Source: Henricia sp. BOLD:AAB3569
Lineage: Eukaryota > Echinodermata > Asteroidea > Spinulosida > Echinasteridae
Assembly (NCBI GenBank): GCA_037783545.1
Contig: JBBELK010000972.1
Coordinates: 186,001 to 250,000, forward strand
Direction: 5' to 3'
DNA length: 64,000 bases
Shown here: piece after piece, positions 56,111 through 64,000 of the stretch
Position numbering within the stretch: the stretch's first letter is position 1
How the letters are laid out: each line of letters starts with the position of its first letter
Notes under the pieces: model-generated
What the model was told of the DNA's origin: nothing
What the model saw: the letters and a program-made list of their open reading frames with translations, nothing else
The model's database searches: none
Made by a program: the position numbers and the translations under genes

Positions 56111-58619
56111 GTACCAGACGGCTGTAGTGCATCCACATTGTAAATATATTCGATAGTTTTCGGGTTTAAATGTCAGCTACTCCTAAAGTCATTAAATACA
56201 AAGGCGTCTTTGCACATGGCTTCCTAATGTATTTCCACTCACCATACAAGCTCCAAGAGCAATTTTCCTTGACGCATGTGAAACGTTGATGAACCGGAAC
56301 ATGGTAAAAATCCTCCCCATCGAAAATGTACCATGACTCCGCTACCCGCTAACACACCGAAACAGACGGGAAAAATATATCTCCCATATACACATTGTCT
56401 TGTGTGTGCTTGAACAGGAGAATTTGAACTGCTACAAGAACTGAATCGGCGAACGGGGTTGGTAGCATCTTCCATTTGGTGGGGACATTTTTCACACGTA
56501 TTATCCGCCCCTGTTTTTCACACCATTTTCAGTACACATAGTTAAGAGATTACGTGACTGCCCGCTTCATTGTCCGATAGAGGATTCAGGGTATGACCAC
56601 CGACAATGGACACGATCGATATTGAATGGACCGTGTTATACCATTAACGATAATTACCCTTCATTGGTCTCAATGGGGATTAACCTATTGACACGTATTT
56701 TGTCTCATCAATATTTCAGGTTTCAATTGAGTATTATACACGAGTGTCTCATAAAGTTATCTAGCTCGCTCTACAAACAATAGACAGGGACTCCGCTGGT
56801 ACCAGTGCAAGTCCTAGCGACCCCCAAACAAACGTTTATTTTCCTAGCAACACATCGGAGTTGTTGACATTGCGTACGCATGAGGAGTGACAAAAAATTG
56901 CGTCATCAATATGTTTTTCAAACTTAATATGTCGGCGCTTTTCCCACGGATGATTGTATCTTTTTCTCGATGTTTTTGTTCTCTTGTCCGATGGTGAAAC
57001 GTTCAGAGTGGTGAACTGTCAGTGGTAGGAGACGTCACATCATTAATATAATTAAATCGACACTAGTTCCGCTGTACTTATACCAAAGTCAATGTGTTTT
57101 TAAGAGACATTGTTACGGTGGCTGTTTTTCTGTAAAGGACGACAACACAACTAAATTATTAAAGTGTGATGGTCACAATAGCACTTAAGATAGAGAAGTA
57201 TTTTAAACAAGCACTTCCCTAAATAACGGAGAATGAGTTTTAGGATAGAGCGGCACCTAAAAGCATGAGACATTGCACGGATTTTGTCGAAATACCCATT
57301 GACCAACATGTCAACATACCCGGGAAAAACCCTGTTAATATGCCCTATTCCAAAAGTTAATCACAAGCTCTGTTTTGTTTTGTCGTAACCTGATCATCAC
57401 TCGTTAAAAATAAAATTCTGTTCAGTACTTTTTTTCCGGTTGTACACATATTTACATTTGTTTGTTGTTGTTTTTAAAGTTTGTTCATCAATTTTGTTTA
57501 CACTCATTTACTCAAGCCATTTTTCTGGTATGTTAAATTTTTCGTAAGTTAGGTGTGTATATTAAACTTCTTTTTCTTTCTTTCTTTTTTAGATATGTAC
57601 ATTGATTAAAAATAATAATAATAATACAAATTGTAAAGTATACGTTATAGACTTTGTATTTTGTTAGTTTGTGTAAAAACATGTTGCGTGTTGGTTTGAT
57701 AAAAAACTTTAAATTTGTTTGAGGAGGAAAAAATAGATATAGCTAAAAGAAGAAAAAACTTATAACAGTGTACCACTGGAACAAATTGCTTAAAATCAAT
57801 GCGTTTGTGAACAAATGCCGTTTTTTTTTTCTTTAGAGTATTGATAAGTTTCGACCACGGAGAATTACTTAAAAACCACGTACAATTACCTGAGTCGCGA
57901 TCGAAAGCGGACTGGATAGTGTTGACAAATTGTACCGCGTTGCAAAACAAGATGGAAAGTACCGTATAGCGCGCCGAAAAAAATAAAATAAGTTTTCAGA
58001 AGACAAGGTACGTACACGGTACAACAAACCCGCGTGAAAAAAAAATAACTGGAAATTGTAGCTTTAACAGTCGGTTGAGATAAAACAAATCTCATAAGAC
58101 TAATTAACGTTATTTTGACTAATTCATGTTTGCAGTGTATGGAATAACTCTTTTCAACCCGTTATGCACTATACATGTATGCAGTGTAGCGCGCTTCGAA
58201 AATTAACGGATATGTGGTCCTAAAAATAAATGCATGACGGAATGCTTAGTGATATTTCAAACAACGGTATAGCCGGTCATCGTATTTAATTTTTGTATGT
58301 GGAATATGTGGAGCGTGAACCAGGCCACCACCGAGACGGTTAGGAAAAATATTACATCATAATTGTCACGCATATAATCTAAAAAACACTTGCCGACAAA
58401 AACAAAACAAAATATGTACGTACGCGTACTATCTTACTCCCCTAATTACAGAGTTTTGTTTTACACTTTCAATACATATATGTAATGAAGAGATTGTACG
58501 ACCGTTCCCTATTTACTATCCCATGAAGGATGCGGGGGCTATCACCCCGCAATGGCCGTAATGTTAGTGATGAGATCCTGTAACCAGTACATTTCACAAA
58601 AGAAAAGCAATGCTAAACC
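56111..58619. other. Non-coding part of duplication unit 1
   Basis: No gene recognised. (AAT)5 lies at about 57610-57626. The motif TGTGGAATATGTGGA, shared with 21240, 21730 and 36828, occurs near 58300. The duplicate of 56111-57948 is at about 62166-64000. Confidence 0.45.
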
Positions 58620-58800
58620 TCCCACTATCGATCTCATATTAGAAGGATTATCTGCTCCCCCCACCCTGCAGATGGATAAAAGAGCGGTATACCCTGCAGT
58701 TTTCCCCCACCGATAGTCTCAATAGAAGGATTAACTGCACGCCATGCCGTCAGATAAAAGAGCAGTAAGACAACAGTTTTAAACGGACCAACAGCCTTAT
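58620..58800 (+). repeat. Two-unit repeat of about 95 bp
   Basis: Both units contain CGATMGTCTC-like or CGATCTCATATTAGAAGG, then AGAAGGATTA, CTGC and GATAAAAGAGC. Degenerate direct repeat. Confidence 0.6.
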
Positions 58801-59403
58801 GGCTTGATAGACATATGCGTTGATGTGACATAGAGCCAATGAGAAGCGTGGGTTTGATTGTACAGAATATGCATCAATTAACGTGAGCCACCGAGAACCG
58901 CGGGCTTCATGAGACAAACTTATGCCAAGACGAAGAAATGAAACTTGGAGCAATCATATCATTACATTCTTTGAATAAACCATTGATTTTTAAGGATGCT
59001 ATCGGAGAAAGTGCGTAAAGCGTATTTAAGAGCTAGGTTAGAGCGCTGAAAATCATCAAATATTGGAGTCGACATTGTCGTAGTTATCATCATCATCAGC
59101 AGTAATATCAGCACCAAGACCAAGACCAAGATCAAGCCAGCATGGCCCACTCATCTACACCATACTGGATATCTCACTGAAGGGTTTGTATAAGACTTGC
59201 TATACTCGCATGATAGCCAACCCCAATCAGTGAGGAACAACTGCACCACTAATTTAATTTGTACATTGAAAAACTGCTTTAATATTTGATAAGCCCTATC
59301 GGTTTTAGTTGATATTTAGATGCCGATATGATCTATATCGGGAAAATGCTGATATTAACGGAGCTTATTGTCTACTCAGTGTTAGACTATGATGTGTACT
59401 CAC

Positions 59404-59751
59404 CAGTATGTTCCTGCTCTGATGTGCTTGTATCCTTTATAGATCCTGACTGGTGGCTAGATTCTCCATCATACGGGTTTTGGTAGTCGTTCTTCTCCAA
59501 GGTTTCCATAAGGACTTGCCATGTAGCTTCATCTCCCATCTTCCTTTGCCAAGTACAGAGCGCCTGATACCTCTGCTCCACTGGCTGCTGTGGATAACTC
59601 TCCTCAATGTCCCCAATTAGAACGCTGACTGGCTGCTGCCCAGAGTAGTTGGACAAAAGGTCTCTTAAGACACACCTCCATTTCTTTGCATGCATGCAGT
59701 CGGCGAACCTCTTCAAGACAGCTGGGCTCAAACGCTGGTCTTCTGTTTCAC
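59404..59751 (-). CDS. Death-domain-like exon, unit 2
   Basis: Second copy of the exon at 53644-53991, with the same acceptor and donor, the same 348 nt and phase 1 at both ends. Only a few base changes separate them inside the exon, one of which changes Ser to Pro in the YQNxYDG stretch; neither copy has a stop or frameshift. If both are spliced into one transcript, the domain would be present twice in tandem without loss of frame. Alternatively the two units could be separate genes. The rest of the gene would lie beyond the window on the right. Confidence 0.75.
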
Positions 59752-60199
59752 CTGGTACGGGATAATATGTATACGGAAAGCACCATCAGAAAGACAACTG
59801 ATTTTGAAGGGTACTTTTAAAAATAACTAATATTCTAGACTATATTTGCCAGTAGGATTTTTTCCCCAGCCCACAGCCGTATCAGGATAAAATTAGTGCT
59901 TAAGGGGTGCCCTGTCATACATGTACATTCCGGTTGGACCAAGTGTGTCCTGGAGTAGTCCTGTTAGGGTCGACCACAGTTTTGGGCTTTTAATTGGCTC
60001 CAAACCGGGATGAATTTCTTATATCACAATCCCACCAAAGAAAGCTGGGAAGAGAGCAGCTGGAAAGCCTAAGGGCAAGTCCAATGCCCCAAGAAACGGC
60101 AGTGTCCTGGCTTCGATAGGATTATGCAAGGATGCACTATTATAATAGGAGCCCCCAATAAGCCACTATGGTCTCAGATCGTGCACCAAATGACTTTAA

Positions 60200-60643
60200 A
60201 GAGGAAGAATCCCCTTGACGAAAATCCAGCATTTAGGCTTTTTTTCGATAGTCCAAACATCCCTCTTGCCGACGTGGATTTTTATTATTTTTTTATTGTC
60301 GGTGTTAAGTGGATAAATTGCAAGCAAAAGTGCGCTTTTCAAAAATGAGGTTTTCGCGATTTCTGAAACGCTCATTAGGTATTCATGATATGCGCGTGAC
60401 CCCGTGACGCAATCCTGAGAAAGAGAAGTCAACACGATTGTTAGCTCCGTACGTTTACACACAAAAAACTTGGAAAACCGTCTCTGCAGCCCAGTAGCTG
60501 CGTGGTTGTATGTTTTACCAGACACTATGAAAAAAAAGAGCAGAAAGATTTTCTTTTCTATTACATGTACCAAGAGAGAGAGAAAAAATTTGTCGTGCAT
60601 TATATAACTTGTACGGCCGATGTTCAAACACGTGGGAACTACG
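60200..60643 (+). mobile_element. Truncated copy of the 12378-13372 TTAA element, unit 2
   Basis: Begins at TTAA (60196-60199) and matches the family over about 440 bp, to near GTGGGAACTACG. The last third of the element is missing. This longer copy shows that unit 1 lost sequence after the duplication. Confidence 0.85.
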
Positions 60644-60877
60644 CCCGCAGGGGACCGTAAGTAGTGTGTAGGGTCTTGATGAGACAATTTATTGTTAGTT
60701 TATGCATAATGCACAAATACGATGGAACTAATTAGCATACCAATGTAACCTAGTAGATATTCATATATAATTACCATGTGAATGGTAGGTCATGAGGTCA
60801 CGATGAATATGTATGCGTTAATGAATATGTACGATATTGGATGTGGGTAATGAATATGGATGAGGAGTGATGGTATG

Positions 60878-61070
60878 GGCCAATGAGAAGCTTGGGATTG
60901 ATGAGACAGATTATGCAAGCGTGGGTTTAGGGGGCCAATGAGAAGCTTTGGCTTGATGAGACAGATTATGCAAGCGTGGGTTTAGGGCTAATGAGAAGCT
61001 AGGGTTTGATGAGACAGATTATGCAAGCGTGGGTTTAGGGCCAATGGGAAGCTTGGGATTGATGGGATGA
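60878..61070 (+). repeat. Tandem repeat of about 55 bp, unit 2
   Basis: Same array as 54826-55015. Confidence 0.9.
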
Positions 61071-61136
61071 TTTTGCACAATAATTTTAAAGCAGGTGGAT
61101 TTGGAATAGGTCAATGGGATGCGATGCGTCATTAAA

Positions 61137-62165
61137 AATCTACCAATCAAATTAAATTGCCAACATTAAATTTAGCCAATCAGCTTCAATGCATCATTTA
61201 AAATTAACCAATCGTTGACATGTTTGAATTTGGACCAATGATATTCAATGCAACATCTAAAATTAACCAATCGTTGGCAACTTTCATTTCAACCAATCCT
61301 ATTTACTGCATCATTTGAAATTAACCAATCGTTTACATACAATCAGTCATATTCAGTGCATCATTTGGAATTAAGCATTCGTTCGCACGTTTGAATTTTA
61401 ACCAATCATATTCAGCGCATCATTTAAAATTAACTAATCGTTTACATGTTTGAATTTCAACCAATCCTATTCAATGCATCATTTGAAATTAACCAATCGT
61501 TTACATGTTTGAATTTCAACCAAAGTTATTCAGTGCATCATTTGAAATCATCCAATCAATTTTAAAATTTGTTAGTTCAGTCAATCTGATTTTGACGCGT
61601 CATTTAAATATTGCAAAACATTATTTTTAAAAATAAACACAAAAAAAAAAAATAAGTAAAAAAAATTAATTAAACCAATCATATTCAGTGATCGTTTAAA
61701 AATAGCAAAACCGTTTTAAAAGTCAAATTAAAACAAGTGGATTATATGCGTCTATTAAAATTATAGCCAATAGTTGGTAACTTTAAATTCACGTGTATCG
61801 TTTAAAATTAGCCAATCGCTGTTAACATTGAATTGAGCCAAACAGATTCATGCATCATTTAAAATTACGCAAAAATTAACCAATCGTCGGAAACTTTCGT
61901 TTCCACCAATCATATGCTATTCAGTGCCTCGTTGTAAAATAGCCAATCGTTGTCAATATTGAATAGAGCCAGATGGATTCATGCATCATTTAAAATTACG
62001 CAAAAATTAACCAATCGTCGTAAGCTTTCATTTCCACTAATCATATGGTATTCAGTGCCTCATTTGAAATTACTCAATCGTTACATGTTTAAATTTCAAC
62101 CAAACATATCCAGTACATCAATTTAAATTAACCAATCATCTAAAAAATTGAATTGTACCAGACGG
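61137..62165 (+). repeat. CCAAT-bearing satellite, unit 2
   Basis: Same array as 55080-56110, with a 9- to 10-bp deletion near 61338 and a few base changes. Confidence 0.9.
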
Positions 62166-64000
62166 CTGTAGTGCATCCACATTGTAAATATATTCGATAG
62201 TTTTCGGGTTTAAATGTCAGCTACTCCTAAAGTCATTAAATACAAAGGCGTCTTTGCACATGGCTTCCTAATGTATTTCCACTCACCATACAAGCCCCAA
62301 GAGCAATTTTCCTTGACGCATGTGAAACGTTGATGAACCGGAACATGGTAAAAATCCTCCCCATCGAAAATGTACCATGACTCCGCTACCCGCTAACACA
62401 CCGAAACAGACGGGAAAAATATATCTCCCATATACACATTGTCTTGTGTGTGAGTTGTGAGAGCTTGAACAGGAGAATTTGAACTGCTACAAGAACTGAA
62501 TCGGCGAACGGGGTTGGTAGCATCTTCCATTTGGTGGGGACATTTTTCACACGTATTATCCGCCCCTGTTTTTCACACCATTTTCAGTACACATAGTTAA
62601 GAGATTACGTGACTGCCCGCTTCATTGTCCGATAGAGGATTCAGGGTATGACCACCGACAATGGACACGATCGATATTGAATGGACCGTGTTATACCATT
62701 AACGATAATTACCCTTCATTGGTCTCAATGGGGATTAACCTATTGACACGTATTTTGTCTCATCAATATTTCAGGTTTCAATTGAGTATTATACACGAGT
62801 GTCTCATAAAGTTATCTAGCTCGCTCTACAAACAATAGACAGGGACTCCGCTGGTACCAGTGCAAGTCCTAGCGACCCCCAAACAAACGTTTATTTTCCT
62901 AGCAACACATCGGAGTTGTTGACATTGCGTACGCATGAGGAGTGACAAAAAATTGCGTCATCAATATGTTTTTCAAACTTAATATGTCGGCGCTTTTCCC
63001 ATGGATGATTGTATCTTTTTCTCGATGTTTTTGTTCTCTTGTCCGATGGTGAAACGTTCAGAGTGGTGAACTGTCAGTGGTAGGAGACGTCACATCATTA
63101 ATATAATTAAATCGACACTAGTTCCGCTGTACTTATACCAAAGTCAATGTGTTTTTAAGAGACATTGTTACGGTGGCTGTTTTTCTGTAAAGGAAGACAA
63201 CACAACTAAATTATTAAAGTGTGATGGTCACAATAGCATTTAAGATAGAGAAGTATTTTAAACAAGCACTTCCCTAAATAACGGAGAATGAGTTTTAGGA
63301 TAGAGCGGCACCTAAAAGCATGAGACATTGCACGGATTTTGTCGAAATACCCATTGACCAACATGTCAACATACTCGGGAAAAACCCTGTTAATATGCTC
63401 TATTCCAAAAGTTAATCACAAGCTCTGTTTTGTTTTGTCGTAACCTGATCATCACTCGTTAAAAGTAAAATTATGTTCAGTACTTTTTTTCCGGTTGTAC
63501 ACATATTTACATTTGTTTGTTGTTGTTTTTAAAGTTTGTTCATCAATTTTGTTTACACTCATTTACTCAAGCCATTTTTCTGGTATGTTAAATTTTTCGT
63601 AAGTTAGGTGTGTATATTAAACTTCTTTTTCTTTCTTTCTTTTTTAGATATGTACATTGATTAAAAATAATAATAATAATACAAATTGTAAAGTATACGT
63701 TATAGACTTTGTATTTTGTTAGTTTGTGTAAAAACATGTTGCGTGTTGGTTTGATAAAAAACTTTAAATTTGTTTGAGGAGGAAAAAAAGATATAGCTAA
63801 AAGAAGAAAAAACTTATAACAGTGTACCACTGGAACAAATTGCTTAAAATCAATGCGTTTGCGAACAAATGCCTTTTTTTTTCTTTAGAGTATTGATAAG
63901 TTTCGACCACGGAGAATTACTTAAAAACCACGTACAATTACCTGAGTCGCGATCGAAAGCGGACTGGATAGTGTTGACAAATTGTACCGCGTTGCAAAAC
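62166..64000. other. Non-coding part of duplication unit 2
   Basis: No gene recognised; near-identical to 56111-57948. Confidence 0.45.

Larger units (their letters stand above)
53405..59164. repeat. Tandem segmental duplication, unit 1 (5.76 kb)
   Basis: Starts TGGATATCTCACTGAAGGG and is followed directly by a second unit starting with the same bases at 59165. Differences are few: single-base changes, short indels, and a deletion of about 295 bp in unit 1 near 54631. The duplication is therefore recent. Confidence 0.92.
59165..64000. repeat. Tandem segmental duplication, unit 2 (cut by the window end)
   Basis: Corresponds to 53405-57948. It keeps about 295 bp (around 60390-60685) missing from unit 1 and has its own small changes, such as extra bases near 62453 and a shorter satellite near 61338. 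Confidence 0.92.

Overview
The window looks like repeat-rich nuclear DNA from an animal, most likely a marine invertebrate. Supporting signs are spliced genes with GT-AG introns, an L2/CR1-type LINE, SINEs with tRNA-like promoters, many small inverted-repeat (MITE-type) elements, an Academ-like DNA transposon, and exons for death domains (a family greatly expanded in amphioxus, sea urchins and their relatives). A deuterostome such as an echinoderm, hemichordate or cephalochordate is my best guess; the species cannot be fixed from sequence alone. There is no rRNA, operon or CRISPR array.

Layout. 543-11954 is one large transposon with long inverted arms and a 3-bp target duplication (TAT). It carries a five-exon minus-strand gene that joins in frame to 1,414 codons and has FEN1/XPG-type nuclease motifs plus a Cys-rich CXC-like tail. 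12.0-12.3 kb holds a death-domain exon, directly followed by a 995-bp TTAA-flanked element. 14.2-15.5 kb is a Mutator-like element with a 9-bp duplication. 17.7-20.2 kb is a foldback element filled with a CCAGC-rich satellite and a dead Tc1. 21-24 kb holds minisatellites and hairpins. 24.1-27.2 kb is an intact 1,013-codon LINE. 27.6-29.9 kb is a broken, spliced transposase (possibly Kolobok). 30-34 kb has local tandem repeats and one exon encoding a 17-residue acidic repeat. 34.7-40 kb is a string of non-autonomous elements. 40342-49554 has the split direct repeats (A1...B1-A2...B2) of a tyrosine-recombinase retroelement of Ngaro/PAT type, but no recognisable coding region inside. 50-53 kb holds more MITEs. 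53405 to the window end is a 5.76-kb tandem duplication, each copy carrying the same death-domain-like exon.

How the parts may fit. Four host-type exons on the minus strand (59404-59751, 53644-53991, 32492-32707, 12061-12333) all start and end in phase 1. They could therefore be spliced in any combination without shifting frame. They are compatible with one death-domain gene whose introns have been filled by mobile DNA and one of whose exons was recently duplicated. That link is an inference; the individual exons are supported by splice signals and reading frames. Most of the remaining sequence is mobile DNA nested in mobile DNA, and paired ends with target duplications allow many insertions to be delimited to the base.
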